Source: Daphnia carinata
Lineage: Eukaryota; Arthropoda; Branchiopoda; Diplostraca; Daphniidae
Reading direction: 5' to 3'
Length of the DNA: 64,000 nucleotides
Assembly (NCBI RefSeq): GCF_022539665.2
Contig: NC_081339.1
Coordinates: forward strand, 8,057,367 to 8,121,366
Of this stretch, positions 47,155 through 61,684 are shown piece after piece. The position numbers and the translations under genes were made by a program. The first letter of the stretch is position 1; every line of letters starts with the position of its first letter. The notes beneath the pieces were generated by a model. It saw nothing but the letters and a program-made list of their open reading frames with translations, ran no database searches and was not told the DNA's origin.

Positions 47155-49386
47155 AATCTCATTCATGTAGAAATAGTTGTATTTATGTAAAATTGCACAT
47201 CGAACAAATGCAAGCACTCTGACGATGAATACAAGTGACGATTGGCACACATACAATTGCCAAAAAGTTGCTTGCCAGCGACTGAATGGTTTACGTTTTT
47301 TTTCATTTACGGGACACCTTTGTTTTGTTTTATTCATTCACCACTTCCTTCCTCGCCTTTATTTGTTTTCTATCTTAAGCAAATCCTTTTTTGATTTTTT
47401 TTATTGGCTCTTTTCCCTTCCTCTAATGTCTATCTTTGTTTGAATGGTCTCTTTTTTTAGTTGTTTTCGTGTGTGGTGACCTTGACCCACATGGTGGTTC
47501 ACTATGGATTGATTATTTTATTAGCCATCTTCTCACGTATTTGAATGGACCTCTTTTCACGGAATCCCCACTTTTTGGCCGGCTCGATAGCATTAGGAGA
47601 TGCCCAATCTGATCTGCTGGGCTATCCACATTTAGCAGCGAACATTGGACGATGTCTTCTTCAAGAATTTTTCTATTCAGTTGCTTTGAACACACTGCTT
47701 CAGGTGCGCTGCATTGAATAGGTAAATAGGGGACCATCAGTAGAAAATAAGCGCTCGATTGAGAAAACCTGTTTGGGTTTTTATTGTTCATTCTCTGGTT
47801 TGAGATTGATGGCTTAACGAACCGGGAGCGCGAGTTTCGTCTCTGTCGCCATCTAAAGAAGTTTGTTTAATGAGAGTCGATGTTGTAAGCGATCGCTTAT
47901 AAAAAGTATAGTCCATCAACATGTCAATATGTGGGAAAGAGAAAAAAAAAACTTAAGTCAGGAAAAGCCTAATCAAAACCAACAGGTAGACGAGAGCAGC
48001 AGTTGAGACAAAATGAATTTGCAATGCCCGCCAGGTGTTGTTTGACAGGGCTAGCAAGTTCTTGTTTTTTGTTTTCGAAATCGTCTACGCCCGTCTTGGT
48101 TGGTATGAAGCAACCGACAACCAAAAATGCCAGATGGATTCAAAATTATGCATCTAGTCGCTCGGAATTTTTTAACTTGAAAATACGTTAACAACTAAAC
48201 ATGGGTGTAGTAAATTCATATTTCTATGATGTTATACGTGTAATTGCATGAAAGACCCGAGTGGAAACGGTTGAAATTCTCTTTGCCCCGTTAAGAAAAG
48301 AGACTGACTGTGGATTACAGAACCTTCCCGCCCGTCGGCAATAGCGCCATTATCATGGCGCGGTTCTACTTCGTCGTCTAGTGTGGTGTGCAAGAGGACA
48401 GAGAGAGAACGGACGGCAATGAAGCCCTTGTGTATCCCTACGCCGTGCATACCTCATCAAAAGAGTTCCAAGCATTTTTCACGTTTTAAGGCTATTATGC
48501 AGCTTTTTACGAATTCAGACTAAGCTAAACACTTAGACGAACTACAAAGAAATTGAGCAAAGGAGAAATTAATGTTGATATGATTACGGAAGAGAATTAA
48601 AGAAGCAATTTTTTCTTCGTTTTTTTGCTGCGAATCTAAACTTGGGAGAGAAGAGGCGCTGTACCTAATGGTGGCGCTAGCATCGCAGCAGCAGAGCAAG
48701 CAGCAGAGAAGAGAAACGACAATGGCCCGGCAAGAGAGAAGATGCAATGCATAGCCAAGTAGTAGAGGCCTCAGAGCCAACCAGCCCAAATTACGTCGAT
48801 TGAGTGTGTTGTCTGTGAAGTTTGAATCGCGCCTCTTGCAATTTTGACACTCTGGTCGTCGGGGCACCACCTTGCGGCGCTGACTCGCTTACGTCAGTTG
48901 CAAAGAAAAAGCTTTTACCCAAGCGTCGCGCGCGCTCCGGCTCTCTCTGTTCTCGTGAACTCTCCTCACCACCACACAAGACCAAAAAGGAAGAGTACAA
49001 GAAAAGAAGAGGATTTCAAAGGGAAAAATCGTGTGCATATGTGATCAAGTGTGTGTTGATTTGTGTTTTTAGTGTGAATGTGTATGTGTTCTACACAGTG
49101 CTATTCTCCGTTGTGAGTGTCCCCGTCGAGCGACGCGTTCAGCGTGAGGCCAAGTGTGCTTTAGTCCAGACTCTCCTTGCTTGTCGAAAAGTTCTCTCGA
49201 CTCGAGCGTAAGTCTGAGGAATGGATGCCAATATCATGTTTAGTTAGTACTGTCTTGCAGTAAAACATTTTTAAACACAGGCATTTCTAGAAGCATCTTC
49301 TTCGAAAAAGGCAACTTACATTCTTTTTTACTTGTTCTTTCCAGGTTGTATTGCGTTCCCCCATCTAAAGCTCACTCTCTTTCAAG
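47155..49386. other. Intergenic region and osa leader exon
   Basis: 2.2 kb. The right part (about 48800-49207) should be the untranslated first exon of osa, ending at GTAAGT (49208); the second leader exon begins at 49345 after TTTCCAG. A minus-strand frame at 47513-47791 of 92 codons has no ATG-supported family match and I leave it uncalled. No other gene seen. Confidence 0.5.
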
Positions 49387-49407
49387 ATGGAACTGAACCA
49401 GTTGTGA
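49387..49407 (+). promoter_or_regulatory. Short upstream ORF in the osa leader
   Basis: ATG followed by five sense codons and TGA (peptide MELNQL), ending 24 nt before the main ATG. It sits in the spliced leader exon and could lower or modulate initiation at osa. Confidence 0.55.
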
Positions 49408-49431
49408 ACTGACTTTATAAAATAGGAGATC

Positions 49432-52400
49432 ATGGCCAGCACCCAAGCTGAAGCAGAAGCTCCCAGAAATGGGCCCGAAATGAAGGATCTAGATGGGCCC
49501 AACACTAACGGGGTGGATGCTCAGATGGAGACAAACAGCTCCAACGGGCCAACTTCCACCCCCATCAGCAACAATGGCTCCCATGACATGAACGACAGCA
49601 GCAAATTGCAATCAAGTGGGGGTTACTACAAGCCTCCTGTTGGATATCCTGGAGACGGTTCTCCTGCTGCTGGCTATGAGAATGCCCAATCTGGATTTGG
49701 ATATTCTCCCCATGGTTACATCCATCAGCAGCAGCAGGGTGAATTGCAGCAGCAGGGCAGCTACCCGTACCCACAATATCCAGGCAGCAACCTGGTTCGC
49801 AATGTCTCTAGCCCCGTGGCCACCAAACCAGGGGCTTACATGAATTCCATGCCAAGGCCTGTTGGTGGACCAGTGCCGAGTTATCCTCCAGTTCATCATG
49901 GTGGTGCTGCACAAGGTTATCCTCCTTCTAGATATGCAACACCGACATTAAACCAACTTCTTCAGCCTGGAACAGGAGTGCCAGTGCAAAGATATCCTTA
50001 TGGAGATTATCCTCAACAACAGCCGCCACCACCAAATTCACATCCAGCTTCTGGCTGGCCTATGCAGCAGCCTCAACAGCCTAGGAATTTCGCTCCTGGA
50101 TTCAAACCTCCACCCAATTCGATGCAGCAGGTAAGATCATGAGCCATAATCTTCAGTAGAAAACTTTCTTTTTCAACCAAAGAATGCACATTGCATCATC
50201 TGACTAGATTTATTTTTATTTCATGGGTAGTCATTTATTAGAAACAAATAATGAACCATTATGGTTCAAGGAAAGTTTAGGGGGGTGGGCTCTGTAATGA
50301 ACAGATCGTCCCGTTAGCTGTTGTCATCGTGCAAGTCCATACCCACCTTTATTGTGGTTCTTGATCCAATTACGGTCGCATAATGAATTGGATAATTTAA
50401 GTTAAGGCATCTTGATGAGAAGACGTTTCGATCAGCACGGTTTTTAATCGCCAACTATTTGCGTAGATGGAATGGGAGGTCGGGGCTAGGGATCTGAATG
50501 AAAGAAGGCTGAGTGAGTGATTGAACATTTTGTTTGCCAAAAATTTCGTGGAATATGTGTGTCTGTGTGTGTACTTGTGTTTGGAGCAAAAGAGCCACGT
50601 GGCCATGTTTACTGACCCGTTATTAGTGACGGGGAGGGGGTGACGTCATTGACAGACATCCTTCTTTCGTTGTACCCCTGTCTTTGAGCCTCCCTCTCCC
50701 CCTTTTTTTTTATATTGGCGAGATTTGGTTGCCATTTGGAAGAAGCCGAAAGAGGAGAAAGTATCTGGAAACTCTTTTTCTTGAAGGGAAATATGAATGT
50801 GATTAAGAAATAAAGTGACGATCGTCCTTTCAGAGCAAGATGTAGCCAAAGAGGAATACCCCCTTTTTCTGCCTGTCCCGTTGAAACGCAACCCCCCACA
50901 GAGATAGTGACGTCACTATTAGCATAAACTATCCCTTTCGAGTCCGGCCCTCACTCTGGGTGGCACACCGTTGATGGATTCATTTCGACTGATTACAATT
51001 TTTTTTTTTTTCTTGTTTTCGTTCAGGGAGGAGGATATCCCTCATACGGACCTGGTGCCCCCATAGGACATGGAATCCAACAGCAACGATACGCCCTCAC
51101 GCCTAGTGGAGGACCAGTACAGCAGGTAAGAGCATGGGTATGGCACAAATAGCAAACAGAAGCTAGATAAAGAAAATGGCACAATACGACCTTTTATTTT
51201 GCCACTGTCGTTGATATTTCTGTCTTTGACCATTGGACGATCGCCAGTTTAGATTTTGAGGTTCTATTCTCATACGTTTTCGTGATCGTTATTCTCTTCT
51301 ATTCTTGCCGTTGAATAAGAGATGGCTTTTTATTCACCAGGCCCTTCACTTCTGAATGGGGAAAACAAAAATGTTTTTTGGCGATATGATTTGGTAGCGC
51401 CTGAGGGTTATCCGATAGTAAAAAAGAAAAAGAGGAAACGTACTTGTCCGAATCTATCCATTTTGCTTTACGAGCCATACGCAAGCCATACTGTAAGTAA
51501 ACTGAAGGGCTGGAGGCAGAGAGGGAATTCCAATGTTTATCCGGGGGAATGGGCCATTGTTAATGAAATGGAATGAGGAGGATGGGAAGGAAGGAACTGT
51601 TTAAGTTGCAAGTGACGAGTTTGGATGGGATTCCTGACCTTGACCTACACACACAGACTGCGTTCACATGACGTCATTTTAATCTCACCATACCCCGCTG
51701 CTCTGCCGATACCGGCGTACCACCACCTGTCCCTTTTTTTTTTCCTTCCCCCCTCCTCCTTTTTTTATTATTATTATTATTCTAAACACAACTGTTTGAA
51801 AAAGAGTGTTTAGTTCCCCACGTGGTTCTTTAAAACAAAAAGAGGGAGTAATTCAAATCCATGTCCTCATTTTTATAGATTTCTTTTTTCCTGTGCGTTG
51901 TCGAAGTCGTTAGAATCGTTCTCTCTAATCGATGACATTCTTTCTTCTACGACTCGTGTAGCGTCTAGAAAGTAGAGTGGGGAAAATGGCCGCCAAAGGA
52001 GGGCGCATAACAGCGTCCTCCCTTTTTTCTGCTGTCAAGGGGGAAAAAAACTTGACGAGCTGTCAGTTCGTTAAAGAAAACAATTCGTGTTAGTATTTTT
52101 TCCCGCCGTTTCTCCGATTCGTCTGCAAGCGATGCAAACAAAAAAAAAAATATGAGAGAAGAAGAAAAAGTCTACATAATCGTTTGAGCGACGTCGTCAT
52201 CGTTTTGGAACTCGATGTTTGCTGCGCACACTCTGATAGCGTGTCTGTGTGTTAAAAGCACCGTGCCTGGGATGGATGGAAAAAAAAAAAACTGTGTAAG
52301 GAATGACGACGTGTTCCAGGCAGCTAGGAGGAAAAGAAGCGATTCATGCAGCGATGGCAATTTCAGCAGCAGTGGGCAAAAAAAAAAAAAAATAGGGAGG

Positions 52401-55400
52401 AGCCTGACTGGGGAGGGGTCTCTTGCGTGCGGGTCGATAGACGACGACGCTGGCGATAATAAACGCACGGACGTTTCTCCTCGAGGCCTTTTATGCTTCC
52501 CGGGGCTTTTTTTTTTTCTTTCTTCTGTTTTTTTTTTCGTCGTCGGTACTTTTTATTTCCGCCCGCGTTCTTCTTTTATTTGTTTGTTTGTATGCCGGAC
52601 AGACATAGGGGTCTGTGGCAATTGTTAGAAGCAAAAGAATCGCATTTTTCTAGCAGACGACACGCGCTGACTTGACCCTCTTCCGCCCAATGAGATAATC
52701 ACGACAGGCTTATACGCTGTGAAACGATTGATATCTACTCCGCTTCTTTACTCTTTAATTGGCTGTCGGCTGGTTGTTTTGGAACCTTTCATAATGGACC
52801 AGCTTTATATATATATATATATAAATAATAATAAGTTCAAAAGCCGAAAATGTAGTTTGGAAGAATTCTTTGACGTGTGACAGAAGGATATGCTTCAACG
52901 GGCGCAAGAAGTTCGTGTCTAGAGAAGAGACTGTCGCTCTGATAATGGGAAAAGAGCCAGGAAAGACTGGGAGGGTTCAGTCTTCTTTTTCTTTTCTTTT
53001 TTTCCACAGAGAAAAGACGAAAAGAGATGGAAGACGCGTTCTCTTCCAATTCTCATCCATCCGTCGGATGATGTTGGAAGAGACAGCGTCGACTAATACA
53101 CGAGTGGATGGGGGGAATGAAAAGAAAGACGCGCATTTTCCTCCTATCACTTGTGCGCGCGCGCGAGAGAGCTTTTTCTCTCCATAGGAGCACTCGTTGA
53201 CGTGTTTTTATTCCACTCGCCAGAGTGACCGTTTGTCCGCCATCTTTTTTTTTTTCCCTTCCCTCTCACGGAGATGTTTTTCCTGAGTTGAACAAACAGA
53301 GAGTGGAATCAAAAATATAGTCTTTTTGAATTTACTTCTCGTCACTAACATCACGTGATTGAAAAGAAAAAAAAAAGCCATTACGAACATTTGAATTTTC
53401 GTAGGTCAACTTTTGAGCCTTTTTCTTTTCTTTGTAAAACCGGTGGAATGTTTTCCGTTCCCGCCATGATTTTTCTTTCTACCTTATTCCTTAACAGTGT
53501 ATACACGCCCCCATCTTTTTTTTCTTCTCTTTTTCCTGTCGACTGCTGCTGGCGCGTTCACCAGAAAAGGAATGAGAGAAGGGGGAGGGAAAGAAAAAGA
53601 AAAAAAAAAGGACCCCTTCTAAGCTGGACTTGGGGGGCCTGTCACGGTTTAGAGGTTCTCTCTCTCTCCTTCTCTCCTACCCGGTTACTTTATATTTATA
53701 TATTTGGTGCCTCGTGGTGGAAATTTCCTCGACTGCGACGATGCCGGTAGAAAGGAGATAGACCCCTGAAATAAGAGGCATGGGGTTGAGAGAAAGAAAA
53801 AAAACTTTTTTTTTTATTTTATTTTTCTTGCCTTTCCTTTTTTTTTCTATCAGTGAGAAGATTTTTACCCGAGCCTTTGGGAGGTGGGGTTGATGACTGT
53901 GGTTCTTGGAAAACCCAAAGCGAGTAGCGTGTGGTGGGAAGCGAGGGGGCGTGTTTCATCTGGTATCTCGCTTACGATTGGCCCGTTTTCTCATGGGAAG
54001 GATGCTATTGGCTAGAGACGTGTTCAAGATGGCCGCCGTTCTCTGACGCCAGCAAAAAAAAAAAAAAAAAAAAAGAAAAATGGGAAAGGGAGAGGAAAAA
54101 GAAAAGACTAAGGGAAGGGGAAATGGGTTTCACCAACTCACCGCGTGGTATGCACTACGCATAGAATAGATGCCCGATGGCTCGTCTCTGATACACGAAA
54201 ACAGACACTCACATTTAGTGTGTTTTATACATAAATATATTTCTGCTGCATTTCGAGTTTTTCATAGACGAAACGAAAAAAAATTGGCTTTTCGAAAATT
54301 TTTTTTTGTGAAAAAAATAAAATTGCTCATGCTGTTCCGAGTACTTTGGCGCATGGTGCCATCTGTTCAATTTGGGACAAGGTCCGTTCGCTAGAACTAT
54401 ACAAGTTTTGTCGGCCATAACTGGCCCATGTTCCGTGTCTCAGGTGGTGTCCGTCGGCTCAAACACAGCAATTCCCGGTTTTCGAAAATATGGAACAACA
54501 ACAAAGTAAGTCTCGGATGCAAACGCCGAGGGAGAAAAAAATAAGAACTCCCTTTGTGTGTTGGCTTCGTGCTGCTGCTGCCGAGTCGATATATAACCGT
54601 CGTGGCATGGATGGAACGATTGGGTTCTCCTTTTTTCTCCGAGAGCTCGACAACACAAATGCCCATTTGAAAAGACCCCCTTTTTGCCGAACCTCTCGTC
54701 GTTTTCCATCTCTTATTCCCCATCTTTCCATCCGAGAGCTTGTCTACCTTGTTGGATATATAATCTAGCAAATAGTGTATAGCGAAAGAGAGAAAAGGGA
54801 GGACCTCTCTTTTTCTCTCCCTCTTGAGCGCATTTCTCTCTGTCTTTCTTGTACACATCAGTGCTGCTGCTGCTGCCATCTTCACATCTATTCGTCGAAA
54901 GACTCGACCCCAAAAGCCGTGGGGAAGTGTGTGTGTGTGTGCATTAGCCCAGCAACACACACAGGATGCGTTCCCCCCTCTCGTTGTGGAGCCCGTTTTC
55001 CCCCCTTCTATAATGCCCTCCCTTTCTCTCTGCGTTGCCCGTTTTCTTTTTCCCCATCACATACACAGCACAATCTTCTTCCCCCATGGTACACACGCAG
55101 CAGGGCTGAACCTTGAGTCCAGCCAGTACACACGCGGTCATATATATATATATATATATATAGTGTATATACAAAGCGCATGAAGCCCCCCAAGCTGCCT
55201 TGCCTGCCAACCGTTCGTTTGGGGCCCTTATCTTTCCTCCCCTTGCTTTTGGCGGTACTCCCATCCTTCTCCTACTGCTGCGCTCCTCCTCCCTTCCTTT
55301 TCTACTACAGCGCGCCAGTGGCAGAGTTGGCCAGTTGGGTTCGGGTGTGTGTATAGTCGAATCTGCCTCGGATCGAGTGGGGGCGCCGTCAGACTTTCTC

Positions 55401-58134
55401 AACCTCCGTGTTGTTTGATATTGAATCGACCGGTGTGTGTGTGTGTGTATGTGTGGATTTCGCCGTGTGGTGTGTGTGTGCGTGTCGGTGTGTATTGTAT
55501 TCCTATGTGTGTGTCTGCTGGCGAGTGAGCGAATGTGTGATTATCTAAACTCGTGTGCCGATCGTGAGTTTTCTTCTTTGATTGTTGTCTCTTTTTCTTT
55601 TACGACACCGCTTCGCTCTCCTACATCGACCGCCATTGTCTAAGTCCGGTGTTCGTTTTTTATTCTTTCTTTCCCATCGGGTCAGAAATACCGAAATCAA
55701 ATGACTTTTAAGAATGGTCGTCTTTTGTTTCACACGACAACACCTGGATGTTAATGTTGAGTCCATCGGATGACAAACGAAATTTCATTTTTCAAATAGA
55801 CATTCCGTCGGCCAAAGATCGTTTTTTTTTTCTCTTTCCCCATCGTCTGACAACTTTCATATAGATGTCACTACTAGTCCGCATGATGTTTGGGTCTTAG
55901 TGTACTTTCAAAAACTGTTGCCACTTCCAACCTTTTTTTTTTTTTTTCGTTTTCTCTTGAAAATATTCCAATAGAAGATTTGTTCTAATGTTAGAAAATG
56001 TTGTTCTTTTTTTAAATTTCCATATGATTAGCCGCCGCCATCGCAGCAGGAACCCGTCAAGGGCAGTGGCCCAGGATCTGGAGAGCCATCTGCCGAAGCG
56101 AATAACACCACGGCCGCTACGACATCCAGCATCCAACGGAATAGCAGCAGCCCGTCGACGTCGTCTTTAACTGTAACGACAACTTCCACATCAACAGCTA
56201 CCGTCAGTAGCAGTAGTAGCAGCAGCAGCAGCACGCCAACGACGAGCTCGACAACGTCGACCGTCGCTTCGCCGGCTGTTGGTCGCCCACCACCGGCTCC
56301 ATCGCCCGCCAGTCGGTCCATGTCCCCGGCTCTTGGTTCGTACACTATTTTTTTTTTATTATTTCTTTAAGATTTCCCAACGATTTTACCCAAACAGTTT
56401 TTTTTTTTTGTTTAAACGTGATTGTGGATTGTGAACGTTGGAATCAGTTAAGTGTGAAAACAAACCAGTTTTGTTTCCACCGTTTTGTTTTTCTTGGCAC
56501 TAGAAAAAAGAAGGAAAACGTGCGAAAAGAGAAGGTTCAAAGATGAAAAAAAAAGCTTATGGTTAGAATGTTGTGTGGGGTATCCCCCAATGAAGTTTTT
56601 TTAGTAGTCACCCCTCCTCCTCGTCGCCTCCCATTCTAAAAGCAAATGATGGCGTAGTAGTATGCCAAGTCAAGTGTGGCCGTTTGTGTGATGGCATTGG
56701 ATGTGTGCGTACACTACACGTTGATACAGACTGCTGTTGCTGCGTGACCTTGGGGAAAGCCCCTTGTCTCATTTATGCTCATCAACATACGCAACAATAA
56801 CCGCCTACCCCTGAAAGAATTAAGAATGTGGTCATCCCTTATCGAAAACAACCAAGTCAAAACAAAAAATCGTGCACTTTGATTCTAATCGTGATATTTT
56901 TTCTTGTTTGTGAATTCAATTACAGGACCGCCGAACAGTAACAACAATAACAGCCACGTCTCGCCTAGCCCGGGTGGCCAATCGGATAATAATAATAGCG
57001 GGCCGGCGCGTATGAGTCATTCTCCCATGGCAGCCCAAGGTATATAATAGTGCACATGTGCATACATAGAGTCTTAGTTATAAATGACACTGTCAATAAT
57101 GGAAATAGAGAGGCACACGCACCTGTTTCGCAGACTGTCAGACGACCTCAGAAAATGATCAGGGAGGGAGTTCCTTTTTTTTAAGGTTTTCTCCGTACCC
57201 ACCTCCATCCTTTGTGTTTCCTTGTTGTCTTTTTATTATTTTCTTTTTATTCTTTCGTACCCAATGAATGTCAAGGGCGATTTAGTTTCCTTCTCCAACA
57301 TAGGCACTAGATGCCGTATGTGTGAAAAAAAAAAGAATAAGTTTGGACAATGTTCTTTTTCCCCCTTCCTCCAGAATGCATCATCGATGATCACCAATTA
57401 TCAGTTTATGATATAAATGGGGAAAATCGTAAAACAAATAAATAAAAAAAAAAAAGCCAACGCTGTCAAAGGTTGTTGGATCGATGATGTGGAAGCGGGT
57501 CTTTTTGAGAGGAACAAAGCGGTTCGATGACGCCCCCCAGAAGTAGTTTAACTGTACAGCCTAAGCCTTATCGATGTGTGTAGTCACTGATGTTCATTTT
57601 TTTTTGTCTGGCTTTTCCCATAGGAGCGTATCAACAACCGATGCCGCCGCCGCCGCACGTTGGCATGCCATCCTACAAGATGGGTGGCTCTCCGTACCAA
57701 CAGCCGCAGCAACAGCAGCAGCAGCCTATGCATCATCCACAGCAGCAACCAGGCGGCCAGCCGCAACAACCTCAGTACCTGCCCAATCCAATGTACATGC
57801 AACATCCGCGTCCACCTATGGGACCAGGAGGCCCCAGTCCTTATGGTCCTGCTCCCGGATCTTATGGTCCGCAGCATCAGCAGCCCCCGCCGCCAGCACA
57901 GCAGCAGCCAGGCGCTGGAATGCCACCTAATAGCAGTAATGCCAACCAAAATCCGATGCCACCTGCTAGCCCTGGCCCAAACCGATCGATAACCCCACAC
58001 ATGGGACCTCCGACACCTTACCCGGGTTATCCACCAGGTATGATCTAATTTTTTGGTTCCATTTTTCGTATCTTTACCTGAATGAATTTTTTTTTTCTTT
58101 TAAAGGTGGTCCTAACATGAGCCAATCCCGCCAA

Positions 58135-58172
<38 letters not shown>

Positions 58173-59809
58173 ACCAAACTGGGGACCGGCCAATACGATG
58201 CCTGGAGGACCGCCCGGAAGCCCAGTCCACGCCATGCCAGTTCACGGAGGCAAAGGCGGTCCACCACCTTCTGGTCCGCCGACTTCAGGCCCGCGTCCTC
58301 CCGGCCCGTCTCATACACCACCCCACTATATGAAGCAGCACTTGCAGCATCATTTGCAGCAACAGCAACAGCAGAAAATGTACGGCATGGCTTCATCGCC
58401 GGGCCCAGCTCCTCCCGCGCCATCTCAAGGCCCGCCGCCGCCTTCTCTTCCGCAATCGCAACAACCGCCAACGCAACAGCAGCAGCACATGGGGCCTTAT
58501 CCTCCACCTGGCATGAACAATGCCGGCAGCATGGCTGGTAGATATTGCATCAGACGGCCTCCTAGGTCATAAACGATTTTAACCCCCCGTCCTATTTCCA
58601 AGCAGGTCACCCTCCGTCGGCAGCTTCTCCCGTTACCAATCTGGTGACGACGGGACCAGACGGTGTGGCTGGACTGGACGAGGCCTCGCAGCAGTCAACA
58701 CTGTCGAATACGTCAGCAGCGTCGGGTGACGACGTTTCGGCTCCTTCGACCCCGCGTTCTCGCAAAGAAACCGGTTCGATGCCAATGACACCGTCCGCTC
58801 ATCATCCGCCCTTTTCTCAACAGCAGCCGTTGCCGCCGCACCAAATGCTCAGTCATCCACCAACTCCGCAGAGCACTGTGCCCAGCCCGGGTCCAGCCTC
58901 CTTATCTTCGCAACACGAAGAATACAACGACGTACACAGTCCGGGCCCAGGTGTAGGCAATTGGAATGTCTCGGCACGGCCTACACCATCCTCGCCGGTA
59001 AAAGTAAAAGCAGTGCATTTTTCCGCCTGATGTACAACTTCAAATTCCGGCTGTTTTATTAATAACGTTCCATTTAATAGAAAACGTCTCACGTGAGTGA
59101 CGCTCTTGCGCGGATGTACGAGTTTGACGATCACCCCGACCGGAGGAAGTTCCTCGATCAGCTTTTGCGCTTTATGGAGGAGAAGGGCAGTCCCATAACG
59201 GCTTGTCCGACCATTTCCAAGAACCCGCTCGACCTCTTCCGTTTGTACCTGCTGGTTCGGGACCGAGGTGGTTTCCTGGAAGTGACCAAGAACAAAGCGT
59301 GGAAGGATATTGCTCAGACTTTGGGCATTGGTGCCTCTTCCAGCGCCGCCTACACGCTACGTAAACACTACACCAAAAGTCTCTTCCCCTGGGAGTGCAA
59401 GTTTGACAGAGGAGGCGTAGATCCACAGCCTATTCTCAATCAGGTGCGTCATTCTCGTGGCTAATTTTGATTGCTTTTTTTTTATTAAATGAAACTGTTG
59501 TTGTACAGGTGGAAGCGACTACCAAGAAGAAACCAGCGCCGAAAATCAGTGTGCCCTCGCCGGCAGGATCATCAAACAGTCAGGATTCGTTCCCGTCTTC
59601 GGGAGGAGTGCCCCCGATACCATCGATGGATGGATACCCTAATGCACACTATCCCGGCTATCCTCCACCGCATGCAGGAGAAAATATCGCCGCTAGCAAT
59701 CCATTCGACGATCAACAACATTATGGCGGTAGAGGTGGACATCCCGGCTATCCGCCACACCCACCTCCGCCACCGTCCTCAGCAGCAACACCAACAGCAA
59801 CAACAACAA

Positions 59810-59841
<32 letters not shown>

Positions 59842-61653
59842 ACAACAGCAACAGCAGCCTCCTGCAATGTATGGACGACCTGGGGGTTATCCTGGCCATC
59901 CAGGTCATCCCAATCATCCGGGCAATCATCCGAATCAGGGAGGGTATCACCATCCGTACCAGAACGAGTACCCAAACCCCAATAATCAGCAGTATCCTCC
60001 GTTCTCGACTCCACCAAATCGAACAATGTATTCAGCTCCTTATCCTGAACCTTACAACCCTCAAGCGCCGCCAAGTGGACAAGCTCCACCTCCCGGGCCG
60101 GGGCCAGGTCCTGGGCCATCACCTTCGGATCCTTACGGCCGTTTTATGCCACCCAATCACGTCCCAGGAAGTGCGACAGTATCGGGGCCTTACCCACCGC
60201 GACCGCCTGTACCTCCTACGGCATCGGCCAACGTTCCGACATCAACGTCGAGTTCCAATCCGGCGACGATAGCCACGACGACTTCCACTGGGCCACAGTT
60301 GGTACCACCGTCACCCCTCGCACAATCTATGCAGCCACAACAACAACAACAACAGCCGCTCGTCCAGCAACAGCAGCAGTCGCAGCCTCCGCAAACTCAA
60401 CAGCCTGGCAGTACGAGTGCCGGTCCGAGTCCAGCCCCAAGTCCGGCGCCAAATCCTGGAACTCCTGGTTATCCCGAACAAACTGATCAGTACCAGGTAA
60501 ATTCAATTCATTTTAAAGGATCAGCTTTTTAATCGATATTTCTTTTTCTGTTTGGCAACAAAGCATGAACTAACGAAAGTAACACAAAAAGCATGGCGCT
60601 TTAATAGAATTTGTTTTGAATGGGTTGCCTTTTTATTTTTATTCAGTTTCTAAAAATTATTTTCTGTTATGTTTTTTTTTTTTTTTTTTGCATTTTGTTT
60701 TTTCGAATTTGTTTCTCATTTTTCCGATTTTGTTTTTTTTTCTATTTTTTCCCTTCGCCTAATCCCACTCCGACCATAATTTTTCACTTGGAAAACGTGG
60801 CTTATCTGCAACTACAGCGGAGTGGATTGCGTCAATTATTGGCCTCGTCGACCTTGTTGGCTCCGCCTCCTTCCGATAGACAGCCTGTATGTGTGAATTT
60901 TTTGTTTTTCCTATTTCTTTTTTCCTAATCATATTTTGTTTATTTTTTTTTAAATGATTTATTTACGTTCCGCTTGATTTCTAATTTTCGTTAACTCGTG
61001 GATTGGTCTTGATAATGTCACTAAAATCAAAAAATCTAAAAAAAAACTCGAATAATATGATCAAAATAATACGATTGATCTTATTTATTTAAAGGGTTAT
61101 CCGGTGGTAGCTGCACCATCCAGTTTGGGCCCACCTCCTGGTCAGCCTTATCCAGGAATCATTCGACCTGGAACTCCTGGTCCTGCCCCGGTTGGTATGC
61201 CACCGAGACAATCCACTCCTGCACCGACGGGTATGAACCCACCAGTCGGCAGTGCACCGGGTGCACCAGTTGGACCCAACCCGAGTGCTCCATCCGCCCC
61301 TGGCGCACCAAACCAACAGCAGCCGCAATCGGGACCGTACCCACCTTACGGACCACCCGGTCCAGCTCCCAATCAACAACCACGACAACCTTCGTTTGGT
61401 AAGGACATGATGACATTTTCTTTGTTTACATAATCGTTAGGGGAGGGGTTTAAAATCGCCAATGGTATAATGTTCTACTCTAATTTTCTGATGTTGAAAT
61501 GATCGGTGCGCTCCACCCAGATTCTTACGGAGCTTACCGGTCACCGTATGGTACGGCTGGTTCCAGTGATCAAACGTCGAGTGGTGGAGCGGGTGGAATG
61601 ATGGGTTTTTGTAGCAATCTTTCAACAGGCGAGTGACAGCACTCTTTTCACAT

Positions 61654-61684
<31 letters not shown>

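Noticed and set aside
47513-47791. Minus-strand ORF of 92 codons
   Set aside because: No recognised domain, no splice context, and it starts on a non-ATG or weak context; possibly an old repeat fragment, but unsupported.
54397-55402. Several overlapping ORFs of 90-190 codons on both strands
   Set aside because: They sit in the large osa intron in low-complexity purine/pyrimidine DNA and overlap each other in all frames.
57584-58000. Minus-strand ORF rich in Trp, Arg and Leu
   Set aside because: Shadow of the Pro/Gln-rich osa exon 57624-58037.
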